Shown: positions 23,311 to 35,020 of the stretch, piece by piece
How the letters are laid out: each line of letters begins with the position of its first letter
How positions within the stretch are numbered: position 1 is the stretch's first letter
Source of the DNA: Ischnura elegans
Lineage: Eukaryota; Arthropoda; Insecta; Odonata; Coenagrionidae
Length of the DNA stretch: 64,000 nucleotides
Direction of reading: 5' to 3'
Assembly: GCF_921293095.1 (NCBI RefSeq)
Contig: NW_025791658.1
Location: 3,348,001-3,412,000 of the forward strand
Program-made: the position numbers and the translations under genes
The notes under the pieces: model-generated
Seen by the model: only the letters and a program-made list of their open reading frames with translations
The model's database searches: none
What the model was told of the DNA's origin: nothing

Positions 23311-23866
23311 GGAATTAAGGAAATAAAACTTTGAAAGGTTCACTGTTGTTTAATTAAGGGCACGACCCGGGTTTCGTAACTTAGTTACATCGTCCGGTGA
23401 CTGAACCTGCATGCATCATACATTTATACACAAAGTGCACAAGTGACTGTGAGGACATCTGTCGGAAAGGAAAAGGACTAGTGTGAAGGCTCTCGTCTCC
23501 TCACCCACTTTAACCCCGCCCTCCCCTGGCTGGTCAGATACCTATCCTCACAGGAAAATCCCTTGTCCCAAACCAAGGCTGCCCCTTCTCCCCCCCCCCT
23601 CTCCGTATTTCAGTCCGTGTTTAATCCTCACCCCCGCCTTCCCACTAGTCCTTTTCCTTTCCGACAGATGTCCTCACAGTCACTTGTGCACTTTGTGTAT
23701 AAATGTATGATGCATGCAGGTTCAGTCACCTGACGATGTAACTAAGTTACGAAACCCGGGTCGTGCCCTTAATTAAACAACAGTGAACCTTTCAAAGTTT
23801 TATTTCCTTAATTCCAATATGGAGAGGTTTCACAAAGTCAAGCCTGAAGTCATTAGTTATATTTTG
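23311..23866. mobile_element. Hammerhead-ribozyme foldback element 2 (9-bp TSD)
   Basis: Flanked by TAAACGTTT at 23302-23310 and 23867-23875. It is homologous throughout to the element at 17049. Arms start GGAATTAAGGAAATAAAACT, and the centre is pyrimidine-rich. The right arm has an intact hammerhead. The left antisense copy is damaged in the core (CGGACGA for CTGACGA). It ends with the same ATGGAGAGGTTTCACAAAGT tail and AAGCCTGAAGTCATTAGTTA. A different target sequence from copy 1 shows independent insertion. Confidence 0.85.
23730..23762 (+). ncRNA. Hammerhead ribozyme, complete core
   Basis: CTGACGA, stem II GTAAC/GTTAC with loop TAA, GAAA, the palindromic ACCCGGGT for stem III, then C as the predicted cleavage base at 23762. 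CAC/GTG starts stem I. It differs from the 17.5-kb copy only in the stem II loop within the core region. Confidence 0.85.
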
Positions 23867-24357
23867 TAAACGTTTGTCTATTATTTTTTCATATGTTTGC
23901 ATTGACGTCATCGAGGGGTGAGGTGGAAGAGGGGACTTTTTAGTCTCAACCTCGCCCGAATAAATACACTTTATTATTGTTATTCCCTCCCTCAAACAAA
24001 TTTCCTGTCTACCCCACTGTCCTGCCATATCACCCGGGCGTATGATAATTTACAACTTCAAACTCAAAAATATTGCTAACGTCAGATGCGCTTAAAATCA
24101 GTTGAGAGACTATTTTTCAGTTCTGAATTAATAATTTATTGCATACATCCATTGCATCTCTACGCTTGATGTGGTGGAGGAATTCATTTCCTACTCCCCT
24201 CAAATAATTAAGGATTTTACGAGGATGGTCAAAATCATTCAAAAGCTTCTAGCTGGCAGAACAACGGTATCTGTGCATCAATCCCCTTCGTAATAAACTG
24301 TTATTATGCTAAATACAAAATAAGTGTACAAAAAAAACTGAAATTGTATGTTTTCCC

Positions 24358-24570
24358 CATATGGGACAAAAAAGTTCCATCCTGCGGTTCTAGGTAAATG
24401 GTCGTTTTTCTCGCGAACCAAACATAGTACAATATTTTCGATATGACCATTCGAAAGAGCATAAAAATGAGTGAAAGTCAGTAAATTTCAAAGGGATCAA
24501 ACCACTAGTACATGAATGGCAGACATTTGCAAAGGGCGATGGGACAAAAAAGTCCCGACCGCGGTTCTGG
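24358..24570. repeat. Repeat with GGGACAAAAAAGT ends
   Basis: ATGGGACAAAAAAGTTCC with CTGCGGTTCTAGG at the left and ATGGGACAAAAAAGTCCC with CGCGGTTCTGG at the right form a direct pair about 180 bp apart. The origin is unknown. Confidence 0.45.
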
Positions 24571-24595
24571 TGTTAATATTTATTCACTAATTTAC

Positions 24596-24628
24596 GACCA
24601 TGGTTTCAACGTTAGACGTCATCATCAG
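24596..24628 (-). ncRNA. Hammerhead ribozyme, complete core, minus strand
   Basis: On the minus strand it reads CTGATGA, stem II ACGT/ACGT, GAAA, then CCATGGTC. Stem III ACCAUGGU is perfectly self-complementary. Stem I pairs TTCAC with GTAAA allowing one mismatch. All conserved core bases are present. Confidence 0.85.
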
Positions 24629-24724
24629 GTGAACTCTACAGACATCCATCACATCCTTTTACACCAGCCTAGGAGGGGGATGAAAGGATGATAAAAGGAT
24701 ATAATGGACCTCTGTAGAGTTCAC

Positions 24725-24757
24725 CTGATGATGACGTCTAACGTTGAAACCGTGGTC
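24725..24757 (+). ncRNA. Hammerhead ribozyme, complete core, plus strand
   Basis: CTGATGA at 24725-24731, stem II ACGT/ACGT, GAAA at 24746-24749, stem III ACC-GT-GGT and cleavage base C at 24757. Stem I can pair over about 8 positions with one mismatch (AGTTCAC with GTAAATTT). It differs from its inverted partner by one base in the stem III loop. Confidence 0.88.
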
Positions 24758-25068
24758 GTAAATTTGTGAATATAAATTAAAGTCAAAGCACAATGTACTT
24801 CTTTTTAACTTTAATAATGAATCGATTTCACCAAGTTACGCCTCAAACAATCAATATTATCACTGACGATAAATTAAATTTTTCTCCGCACATACAATCC
24901 ATCAAGTCTAAAGAAATGTCTCTCTTTGTAACGTTTCAGTGAAATTAAATGTTTGCTTCAACGGACGAAAGAGTGAAGGGGAACACACAAAAAACTATGA
25001 GAATGACGAAGCGGTCATATTCTTCATCTCGTCATGAGCAAAATATTTTATTGGTGCATTTTATTGTA

Positions 25069-25720
25069 CGAGGATGGATCGATAAGTAACGCACGACATA
25101 TTTTTTCCGCCATGTTATTATGACCGGCGAGTTGGAATTTTGCATACATTTAGTTTGAAGGTCTGCCCGAAAGCATCCATTTTTAGATAAGGTATAGCTC
25201 TTGCTGCAGGAGCGTGAACTACTGTGCTAAGATGGCACGCATGTTTGCACCGCCCACCCGCAAAGAGCAACGAAGTGTAGTTCGTTTATTGAGGGGTTGG
25301 AGGACTAAACGCGAGTGACATACGCTGCTGAAAAATATGGAAAGACATTGCCAAAGTTGCATCGTGCCGTTCGCGACAAACGCAACAGGCCAAATGTGAT
25401 ACTCCTACAGTCCACACCTCTCACCTTCAGACTTTCATTTGTTTGGTCATTTGAAGAAATTCCTGGGGGGGCAATGTTTCGACGCTTATGAAGAAATCAA
25501 ATCGACTGTTCAGAGATGGTTGTATTCTCAAAAAACGGACTTCTACGAACAGGATATTTCCAAACTAGTGTCACGATGAGAGAAATGTGTCGAGGAACTT
25601 GGATTTTGTGTTGAAAAATAGGTAAAATGTCTATATTTAACGCTATAAAATTTATATTGCCTTACTGATTAAACTTTCTGTTTAAAAAAAAGTTGTGCAT
25701 TACTTATCGATCCACCCTCG
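25069..25720 (+). mobile_element. Internally deleted mariner element with TA target duplication
   Basis: Inverted ends CGAGGATGGATCGATAAGTA and TACTTATCGATCCACCCTCG, flanked by TA. A start-like ATG at about 25232 opens MARMFAPPTRKEQRSVVRLL, as in mariner N-termini. Near 25432-25618 the C-terminus reads DFHLFGHLKKFLGGQCF, then EEIKSTVQRWLYSQ and CVEELGFCVEK before the stop, with one internal stop. The central catalytic part is gone, leaving about 650 of the usual ~1300 bp. It has recognisable ends and could once have been mobilised in trans. Confidence 0.9.
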
Positions 25721-25734
25721 TAATAAATGCCAGC

Positions 25735-25850
25735 CAGAACTTTGTAAATGAATTTCCTTTTCATTTGTAAATGGCTTGTGTCCTAACACCCCCAGCCACG
25801 CATCTGTTGAGGCAACTTGCAGGGCAGCATATAGATGTAGATGATCTAGG
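25735..25850 (+). repeat. LINE 3' UTR fragment ending in GTAGAT
   Basis: TTTGTAAATGGCTTGTGTCC, CTAACACCCCCAGCCAC, GGCAACTTGCAGGG and ATAGATGTAGAT match the 3' UTR following the retrotransposon tail at 33660-33765 and the piece near 54390-54470. Confidence 0.7.
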
Positions 25851-27220
25851 ACCAAATATGTCCTACCTCCTATAAAAAACATATACCCCCTATTGCATAT
25901 CCTGGTAAGAGGAGTTTTTTCACATACGTATTACTTGTAACAAACAGTAGAGAATGTATTACCCAATATAGGGATATCGACAATATGATTTTAGTCTAAA
26001 AGGAAATACATTTATCCAAATTTCTTGATTTACTTCTACTAAGGGCACTAGGATATGAATTCATTGTATAATTTATGCATGAACCAGAAATTTCCTTGTT
26101 CAATTGTCTTCATTCCTTTGCTTTTCATCTACATTTGTCTAAGGATGAAGGTCATGGGTATTATAAAATGAATACATAATGGTTTTTTTTGTACATTCAA
26201 ATACGTATTTACAAAGATGGACAGATCATCTAATCACCATCGAACGCTATGAGATAACATACATTATGAACTTTTAAAACTCTGCTATTCATTTTGAAAC
26301 ACCTGGTATTTCCTGCATTGTCAAAAGAACATCCTTATGTTGGCAACCACATAAATATTGGGAAAGCCAATCGGTTTTCGATACCAAAGTAAGCTCAATC
26401 ATTATATCCTGATGAAAATGTATTTTTAATGTACGTAATCCTAATGAGATATTTAGACATTTTGATATTTTGTACAGAGAATTTTCTATTGCTATTTTGT
26501 GACGAGTTACCAATTTACTGCAGCTTGAGCCACATAGAATGTAAGTGTTATGAGACAAAAATTATTATTATTATTATTATTATTATCATTTGAAATTACT
26601 ACTGCGATAGATGCTTTATGTAAGACTATATATTGAAGCCCAGATTGCAACCTCTAAGTGCCACGAGGGAATACAAAGGCTTGTTATGAAAGTGCATTAA
26701 GAGTATCAGAAGACATTACACATGTGTGCGACGGGCTCAACATAAAAGAAAAAGCATACAAAAGCACCAAAAAATTTCAAAAAACATCTAAAAATGACTA
26801 ATCATAAATTAACGAAGATACAATGGGTTGGTATGGTCATTTTTCTGGTTCGAAAGATACACAAGATAAGATATTTCACATGTGAGTATAGAACGTTGCT
26901 GTCTAAGGAAATTATTAAAAATCTTATCCCCGTAACTAAGTAAATAAGTCTGAAAAAGACATGTATCGAAAGATACAAGATATTGATTGTACCCTCTACT
27001 TATTTTAAAATTTATTCTAGAGAAGAAGAATAGAAGTGAAGAAGTGTCTGAATTTTCACCAGGGTTAACGAAAACTTTGTATGCCGGTCTTCCAATCACA
27101 TTAATCAAGTTTTACAAAACGGATTTTTCCAGGTTTTCTCACAGTAGAAAAAATTCACGGCTCATTCACGGTTTTAAGGTTTCCACGGTTGATAGGAACC
27201 CTGGTTAAAGGACTTCAATA
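25851..27220. other. No gene seen; ATT microsatellite
   Basis: Contains an (ATT)n run at about 26562-26585. ORFs up to about 99 codons exist but have no recognisable motif and are AT-driven. Confidence 0.45.
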
Positions 27221-27234
27221 CATTCGGTGGAAAT

Positions 27235-27600
27235 CAGTTCTTTAACCATTTTAATGGCAGCCCATTTCATGTGGGATGTACGAAGACTGCCAAGGCTTTT
27301 TTTTCCGGAATTAGCGATATTTCAGTTTTTAAAATTTTTCACTAACTTAATTATATTTAATACGTCTAGACTTTTTTCCCTATTCTTTAGATATATTTAC
27401 CTCTTATAACCATAGATAGATTATGGGGGTTTACATAAATTACAGCCGTTGAAAAGGCCACAATCACGAAAAAAAAATGAAATAATTCGGGCCGATAAAT
27501 CGGCCTTCTGGCAGTTTTCGCTCAACCAGCGAGAGGCGATATCTATCGCCCCGGTAGCAGTAAAAGGGTTAAACGTGACCGTATTTTCTTCCCTTTTTTT
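27235..27600. repeat. Dispersed repeat D, uninterrupted copy
   Basis: Contains AATGGCAGCCCATTTCATGT, GAAGACTGCCAAGGCT, ACGTCTAGACTTTTTTCCCT, ATTACAGCCGTTGAAAAGGC and CGGCC-TCTGGCAG in order. This copy shows that the 14.6-16.1 kb copy is split by two insertions. Confidence 0.7.
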
Positions 27601-28400
27601 TCAATGGTTTCCAAGCATCCCCTGCCACAAACCTTTTGACACTTTTTTTCAGAGTTTCAGGGTAGCGCAAATATGAAGATGATTCACTTTCATTTCCCTG
27701 ATGGAAACCTGTCAATGCCTTGTGATAGATGGATATAGGGAATAAAATGACTCAATAGCTACAAAAATGCAAAAAATATTTTCACAAGACTTTCCAGATG
27801 TAAAGAGGCTTCCTGCAGGAAGTAAACTGGAATAAGTGCTAAAATATCTCTGAACTGAATACTGCCACAAGAAAATCAACGCATGAGGGCAAAAAAGTGC
27901 AAATGAATGACAAATGCAAGCAGACTAAATGGAGGAGGTTTAGGCCATCCAACAGAAAATTTCTTCCAAAAGTTGCAAGTACGGATGTATTTTCTTGTTT
28001 AGTTTCATTAGGAAAACTAAACAGAAAAATCAGCTTGAAAGCACAATATTTTTCTTCATTAAACTTCATAAATCATCATAAAAACCATTTAGCTTAGCAA
28101 GGACTCAAACCTGTATGTACTTGCTGATAGCTGGTCAAGTGAGTGATTGAAGAATTTACTGTAAAGCTGTGTGTTTATTGATGATCAAGCTCAAGAGTTG
28201 ATCTTGAGATTTATCTCAGAACTGTGTCCATTCGTGAGATCTCATAGACACTAGTTTCACAGATTTATTTAAAATATGAGTCCACTGAGGGAAAATGACT
28301 GAAAATTAAGCGTATACTAGTATCCTGAGACTTGAGAAAAGTCTCAGGCGAATGAATTTGTTTTGAATACTTTGTTTGAAGATTTGGGAGGTATGCAAGA
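27600..28400. other. No gene seen
   Basis: No recognised gene or repeat. Confidence 0.45.
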
Positions 28401-28615
28401 CCTGGAAACTAAAAGTCTCGAGACTTAATCTTTTAAGTCTCGACTAAACTAAAAGTCTTCATATTGAGTCACGAGACTGAAATTCTTGAGACTCTATCTC
28501 AATAATTGTAGTCTCAAGACTCAATCTTGTAGGTCTTGACTAAACTTAAGGACTAAAGATTGAGTAGTGAAACTGAAAGTCTTGAGACTCAATATTGAAA
28601 CTTTTAGTCTCCAGG
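28401..28615. mobile_element. Palindrome-rich MITE built of AGTCTTGAGACT units
   Basis: The ends CCTGGAAACTAAAAGTCTC and TTTTAGTCTCCAGG are inverted. The interior is a degenerate series of AGTCTCGAGACT/AGTCTTGAGACT palindromes. No ORF and no clear target duplication. Confidence 0.65.
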
Positions 28616-28782
28616 TGACACATGGCTTAATACTTTTGGATGAAAGGGAATTGCACTGGGAGGGTCAACTGTGCATGTTTTGAGGATGAATGAAATGAAA
28701 ATCAGACTATTTACTCATGTAGGGTGGATATGCTTTCCTATAGATGGCGACTTCGTGGGTATCATCTTCGGTGACTGCAAAT

Positions 28783-28803
28783 AAAGAGAGAGAGAGAGAG
28801 AGA
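28783..28803. repeat. GA microsatellite
   Basis: A run of about ten AG units. Confidence 0.9.
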
Positions 28804-28859
28804 AGAGAGAACAGTCATACCATGCGCCGAAAAGAGTTTACCAACTATCAGTGTGACAT

Positions 28860-30060
28860 CAAAAAAGCTTTAGTTGAAAATCAAGCTCCTCTTGACACAG
28901 TTATTCAAGCACACATAACACACATAAAGGAGGTGTGTTCTGAAAATATCGGGAAATTTAGTTTTTTGAAAAAGATATTAATTTATCGACTGCAAAACGT
29001 TTTTGCTTCCAAAATAATCCCCATCAGATATTATGCACTTGCACCAATGCTTCTTCCAAACCTTGAAACTTTGTGATAGCCTTTAGCTCTGTCCGCAATT
29101 TCTTTCAATATTATCTACGAGCGTGATGCACCTGCTCCCAGCGGGCTTCCCCCGCTCTTTTCAATGCAGGTCCACAGAGGGATAGGCGCGTTTCTAATTT
29201 TAAAATGTAGAAAGAAAAGGCAGGGTCTTATGTACAAATTTAATTGGAATTTTCATGTACAAATTGAGGTCAGAGGACCTCTTTAAACACAAAATAGGAA
29301 GTAATTACACCATCCTCTGTTAAACGCACATGATGACTCATACTTACGCATCAACAGGAGACTTGAATGTGGAATCAGCCGCATTTTTGATAAAACGTTA
29401 TTTAAAGAATGCGAGATATTGTTGCAAACGAACAAATGTATCAGTTTGTGCGCCTTTAACGTCAGGAATATTTACAGTTTTTTTTTAATTATTTAAAAAC
29501 CAATTTTAGGAAACAATAGCAATATTTAGGAAGTAAGATATGCCGTCGCATGTTCTCTCATAAATTCTTTGCATTTTGGTACCTCATTTGTAAAGTTCGG
29601 TTGCGTGTAAGTTGCAAACAAGATATCTATACAGTAGAAATAATATAAAAGATGCTTGTAACACAGATCGCTGCCTGGTGAATATGGAGGCTGGGGATTG
29701 GTTACGGAATTGTTTTTGGCCAAGAATCGATGAACAAGCAAAGAAGTGTGAGCCAAAAATTGCTAGATCACAAAAACACTTTTAACCTTAGTAGTTGACA
29801 GGAGCAAAGTAAACACTGAAAACAGCTGAAAATTGAACATACTGTCCAAACCAGCGAAATTTAAAATTCCCATTATTTTCTGTACATATACACTTCTCAT
29901 AGATGACAAATATGTTTCATATATCTGACTTGATAAATTAATATCTTTTTCGAAAAACTAAGATTCCCGATATTTTCAGAACACAACTTCTTTCTGTGTT
30001 TTATATGTGCTTGAATATCTGCGTCAGGAGAAGGAGCTTGATTTTCAATGACTTAGGAAG
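28860..30060. repeat. Foldback element enclosing a mariner fragment
   Basis: The block at 28860-28998 (AAAAAGCTTTAGTTGAAAAT, CAAGCTCCTCTTGACAC, TTCAAGCACACATA, TTCTGAAAATATCGGGAA) returns in inverted, diverged form at 29927-30060 (CTTTTTCGAAAAACTAAGAT, CCCGATATTTTCAGAACAC, TGCTTGAATATCTGCGTC). A piece of mariner transposase lies between. Confidence 0.6.
29668..29756 (-). pseudogene. Mariner transposase fragment
   Basis: The minus strand reads HTSLLVHRFLAKNNSVTNPQ followed by PPYSP. This is the segment of mariner-type transposases just before the last catalytic acid. After PPYSP the similarity decays. No intact catalytic residues can be identified. Confidence 0.75.
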
Positions 30061-30687
30061 CACACCATAGGTGATAAATATAAATAAATGCCGAGAGATG
30101 CCACAATAATGAAGGCACAAATAAACACTTGCAGGTGTAGTTCCATATTTTGAAGAAAAGTAGAAAGGGGTAAGTCCTTCCTACTTACTCAAAGAAGACT
30201 GAGAAATGGTCAAATTTGAAACTAAACATGCGAGTGTTCATTTTATGGCCTCTCTTGGAATTTGTAATAGAACATATAATTTGAATTTACAAATTACAAA
30301 TTGCAGCAGGGTCCTTGAGCAATACACCAAATGTAATGAGCAGCATGGTAAAAAAATTACCTACATGCTCCTTCACTAAGTGCATATCAAGTACAAAAAC
30401 AAGGAAAATTATTTCAGGTGTAACTGCAATATAATATTCTTTAGTAGTTGCAATCGAGTTCGATAAACTGAGGTTTCAGTGGCCGTTGAGACGTGTGAAC
30501 GGGAAAGATGGAAAAAAAAACCTGAAATAGGTCACAATTACGACGGTAATTTAAAAAAAAAACTTTCAGTGGCACTCATTTGAGGTTTAGTCTTATCTTT
30601 TTGTCCTCCTCAGTCAATTTCTGTCGCCTTAAATTTCCAACATAATTTTTAACTTCGCCATATTTGGACAAAAATACTTGATCACGA

Positions 30688-31354
30688 AATAGGGTAGTTT
30701 CCTTCATCAGAGAAAACGAAAGGCATTGATTGCGATTCGTTACCCACCATTAGTGTATTCATAATATACAAATCATTTGGTTTTAGAAATACCAGTTTAG
30801 ACGAATGGCAATGGTCAGCTTTAACTGCATTGGAAAAAGGCCAGATGGCAGCCCATGCGATGCCACTCCACGTGACGTCACAGGGACCTAGTTTCTATAC
30901 AAGTAGATAGGAGTTGTGCATCGTCTGAGATTACCAATGCATGCATGAGGCACAGAGCTCAGGGAAACATGTCTTAACAATCACCTATTAAAACTGCCTA
31001 TGGTCGGGAAGTTTCCTTCGTTTGATAAGGTATTAATAATCCTTATTTAAGCCAAGCACTACCTGCTAGCAGGGTACTCCGCTACCTGGTAGCAGCCTGC
31101 GTCATATCAGTGCTCAAAGCCTCGCCCCAAGGTCACCTCACTTGCGGCAGCGGGAACCAGAACGACGTCACATGGGGTTTTCCCAGCATTCATACTTAGC
31201 CGTCGAGTTTTCGTGTGCTTGAAAATTTTCACGTTTCATTTAATCGCGAAAAATAGTTATCATCATTTAAAAATCTAAAAGCATGAAATACGTACTCCAG
31301 GAGTAATAACCTTTCGATTTAGCCAATAAAAAAATAATAGGAAACCACCCTATT
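30688..31354 (+). mobile_element. Family A MITE, copy 2
   Basis: AATAGGGTAGTTTCC to GGAAACCACCCTATT, full length (667 bp) and collinear with copy 1. Confidence 0.88.
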
Positions 31355-31439
31355 AGAGGTCTCCTGAATTTTCCTCGTCATGGAAAATTAGATGGAAGAT
31401 ACCATTGTAAATATGTACAGTATAAATCATCTATAACGC

Positions 31440-32165
31440 ATCCCACTAGACCATGGTCTATCCTCTGATGTGAACATTTAATTTTATAATATAGTCCACA
31501 ACCCATTGTTACGTGTTTTCAGTTCATTGAAGTAACCACCCTTGGACAAACCATTTTAAAGACGCACATCAATCTCAATTGAGTTGAGTTGGAGTTGGTT
31601 TATAAAGTATGAACTCCATCTCAGAATTAACTTGAATCTGAGATCTGAACCACACATGTACACTTGCGGAGTAAACTTTAAAGCACGAATCACACAATCA
31701 TTTGTTTAGTATCTGCGATCGCTTTTCTTTGTGATTGCATTGAAGTACCTACCCTTGGAAAAATCGTTTTGAAGACGCTCATTTAATATCAAACAAGGAG
31801 ATTTGCCAATTTTGCCAGCCCATACACATCTATCTTGTGATGCGAACCTTTAATTTTATTATACACTACACTACCCGCTACACTACACATCTTTACGTGT
31901 TTTCCTTTCATTGAAGTACCTACCCTTGGAAAAATCGTTTTGAAGACGCGCATTTAGTATCAAACAATGAGATTTGTCACTTTTACCAGCTGATAAACAT
32001 CTATCGTGTGAAGTGAACCTTTAATTTTATAATACACTCCACTACCCATCTTTAAGTGTTTTTCATTTCATATAAGTACCCACCCTTGGACAAATCATTT
32101 TAAAGATGCGCATTTAGTATCGAAGAAGATTTGTCAATTTTACCAAAGGAAATATAGCTCAATTG
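31440..32165. repeat. Tandem array, ~150-bp unit
   Basis: The core TTCATTGAAGTACCTACCCT followed by TGGAAAAATCGTTTTGAAGA and CATTTAGTATCAAAC recurs at about 31525, 31738, 31912 and 32065. The intervening CGAACCTTTAATTTTAT and ACACTACACTACCC also recur. An AAAGCACGAATCACAC fragment of family T interrupts it near 31680. Confidence 0.7.
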
Positions 32166-32669
32166 TGTGGAAGTTGGTTAAACTAGAGATTAAAGCACGA
32201 ATCACACGATCATCTGTTCACTCCCTCTTAGTGCTCACTCAAGCGATCGCTTTCTTGGGTCGGAAAACTGATTGCTCGATTGCATCACTTTTTTGAAATA
32301 CACAGTCATTATTATCACGGAGGCTTCCTCGGTGATTAAATTGATGATTGGTTTGCAGGTCAATTCCAAGACAACTCATTTTTTGGTGAACAGTTTCGGG
32401 CACGTTACAGCTCCCACCTTTGGGTCCAAATGATCTGCAGATCTGCAATTTTTTATGCATAAGAATTATACACAAAAATCAAAAATCACCGCCAGAGAAA
32501 ATAAATATTACCCTCGGCTGATAAGGGAGGCGATAGAAATAGCGAGTCATGAACAGAATTCCATTAGGGAGGACGACTATCCTTAAGCTTCATCATCCAA
32601 ACAGCTCTTCCAACAATGGAAATCAAACCGAACAAATCAGTGTGCGCCTGACTAACTTTATATATAAAC

Positions 32670-33347
32670 AATAGGGTAGTTTCCTTCATCAAAAAAAACG
32701 AAAGGCTTTGATTGCAATTCGTTACCCACCATTAGAGTATTCAAAATACACAAATTATTTGGTTTTAGAAATCCCAGTTTAGACCAATGGCAATGGTCAA
32801 TTTTATCCTCATTTGAAAAAGGCCAGATTGGCACGCATGCGATGCCACTCCACGTGACGTCACAGGGACCTAGTTTCTATACGAGTAGATAGGAGTTTTA
32901 CATCTTCTGAGATTACCAATGCATGCATGAGGCACAGAGCTCAGGGAAACATTTCTTAATAATCACCTAGGTATAATAGGTATTAAAACTGGCTACGGTC
33001 GGAAAGTTTTCTTTGTTTGATAAGGTATTAATAATCCTTATTTTATCCAAGCGCTACCAGCTAGCATGGTACTCTGCTACCTGCTAGCATCCTGCATCGT
33101 ATCAGCTCTCAGAGCCTCGCCCCAAGGTCACCTCACTTGCGGCAGCAGGAACCAGAACAAGGTCACACGGAGTTTTCCCAGCATTCATACTTAGTCGCCG
33201 CGTTTTCGCGCGCTTGAAAATCTTCACGTTTCATTTAATCGCGAAAAATAGATGTCATCATTTAAAAATCTAAAAGCGTGAAGTACATACTCCAGGAGTA
33301 ATAATCTTTCGATTAGGCAATAAAAAATAATAGGAAACCACCCTATT
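32670..33347 (+). mobile_element. Family A MITE, copy 3
   Basis: Full length, AATAGGGTAGTTTCC to GGAAACCACCCTATT, and close to copy 2. It is nested in the family T element. Confidence 0.87.
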
Positions 33348-33349
33348 GC

Positions 33350-33765
33350 AGGTCTGCAGATCATTCTTCGTCAAAAACAGGTACGGGCGTACAGACAGCA
33401 TTACCCAGATGTTAAACGAATTAGGCTGGGAGCCACTGGAGACTGGGAGGCTACGCAATAGACTTGCTTGCTAGATTGCTTGAACAATTGAGAATGGATA
33501 TCTCTAAGAGCGACACGGAGAACATAATATTAGAGCCCCACTATATTTCCAAGTCTGATAGAAGCGATAAATTAAGAGAGATCTTTTCCCTAACGGATAG
33601 ATATGGGAATTCGTTTTTTCCCCAAACTGTAAAGGACTTTAATAAATGCAAGTCATAATTTCATTGGAGCGTTTCCTTTTTATGTGCAAATGGCTGGTGT
33701 CCTAACACCCCCTGCCACACGCCTATTAGGCGACTTAAGGGGTAGTATGTAGATGTAGATTTGGA
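33350..33765 (+). pseudogene. Non-LTR retrotransposon C-terminal tail with 3' UTR
   Basis: One frame gives NRYGRTDSITQMLNELGWEP and RLRNRLA (33375-33470). After a frameshift, 33464-33655 gives YISKSDRSDKLREIFSLTDR then FFPQTVKDFN. These are the conserved end segments of a CR1/L2/jockey-like LINE polyprotein. The 3' UTR (CTAACACCCCCTGCCACACG, GTAGATGTAGAT) follows. It is 5'-truncated and frameshifted. Confidence 0.85.
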
Positions 33766-34199
33766 CCCGAAGGCGGGAGCTGGAATGCACCCAAAACTGT
33801 CGTCCAACAAAATTGACTAGTCGAAGAATTAGCCCGGAAAACAATCATCCACACGGTCATTGTTTCCGTCACTCTTTCCATCGCTACATCTGTCACTTTT
33901 CAGATTTCTCACAGCTAGCTGTGTATGTTTACCCACACCGTTCCGACAATTGTCAAACGTTACTCTGCAATCTCCATATACGGCCAAGCAATCAGATTGG
34001 CTGGTCGGCTGGTTTCGGTGACGGTTTCAGCAACGCAAAAAGCGAAGTGCCGAGTGATGACGAAGTGATGGGAATCCTCATCACTGTAGCCATCGGGAAG
34101 AACAATTGCATGCTACGATCAATTCCGAGTGATCACTAGAATGATCAATGGAGTGAGACTCGAAAATGACAAAATAATGATCGTGTGATTCAGACTTAA

Positions 34200-35020
34200 A
34201 ATTACATTCAGGAATATGGCTTTAAGAATAACTTCTTGGTAAAATTCAACAGCCTTATTACTATACACATGGTATTACTTATTACTACTATGCATATACT
34301 ACACACATCAGCATTACATATATAGTATACTATTATCCAATTATAATGCGAGTCTCTGGGGACGGAATATATACTAGCAGACCAGGCAACCCCTGTAATT
34401 ATGGAAAAATTTTTGAGAAACAAAGAAGAAACCACTACAACTAAATTCTTGTAAAAATTTGTTTGCATAACATGATTAAAAAATATTATATGGTCTAAGT
34501 TATCAATCGCGATCCACTTAAGAGAGAGTTACTAAAATAATTTCTTTGTATTTTCAGTCACATCAGTTTTCATATTATGGAAATGAAGAAGTAGATCATA
34601 ATCACTTTATTTCTCAAGCCATTTCTTCTCTTCAACAATGTAAACAACAATTTTTCCTACTTTATGAACCACTAACACACTTTATTCAATTTGTCTATCA
34701 TACTTGGTGCAAAATCATAATGTCATACCCCTGGGGTATGATGTGAGGCCCGCAGTAATACAGTAACCGCAGTTTAGAGGGGCGCATTATAAGCGGTTTC
34801 TACAGTACATATGTAATAAAGATACATGGACAATGGAGGGAATGAGAGTTAACTTCTTTTCCACTAATCCTGTGAAAAATTAGAAGTTGTCATGTTATTA
34901 ACCAAAAGAAAGACTATGACCACTCTTGAGGATTTTGTGAGAAAGGATCCCAGGTGATAACTCTGAAAAACAAATTCACATAAATGCCACACTATGTTTA
35001 AGTTCTTGACATTTTATCGC
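34200..35020. other. No gene seen
   Basis: AT-rich. The stretch at 34755-34810 contains a short CAGTAACCGCAGTTTAGAGG and GCGGTTTCTACAGTA pair, resembling Tigger-type ends at close spacing. Confidence 0.4.

Larger units (their letters stand above)
24575..24866. mobile_element. Hammerhead-ribozyme foldback element 3, both ribozymes intact
   Basis: Two head-to-head hammerheads (24596-24628 minus and 24725-24757 plus) are separated by under 100 bp. A tail near 24828 (ATGAATCGATTTCACCAAGT) resembles the tail of elements 1, 2 and 5. The outer limits are uncertain. AATATT occurs near both ends, but I do not call it a duplication. Confidence 0.75.
32193..34198. mobile_element. Family T MITE copy with nested insertions
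   Basis: The outer ends AAAGCACGAATCACACGATC (32195) and GATCGTGTGATTCAGACTT (34180) match the MITE at 10484-10950, and 33840-34140 matches its interior. Between them lie a family A MITE and a LINE tail, expanding a ~470-bp element to 2 kb. Confidence 0.65.

Noticed and set aside
26809..27108. 99-codon ORF on the minus strand
   Set aside because: No recognisable motif and AT-driven codon content.
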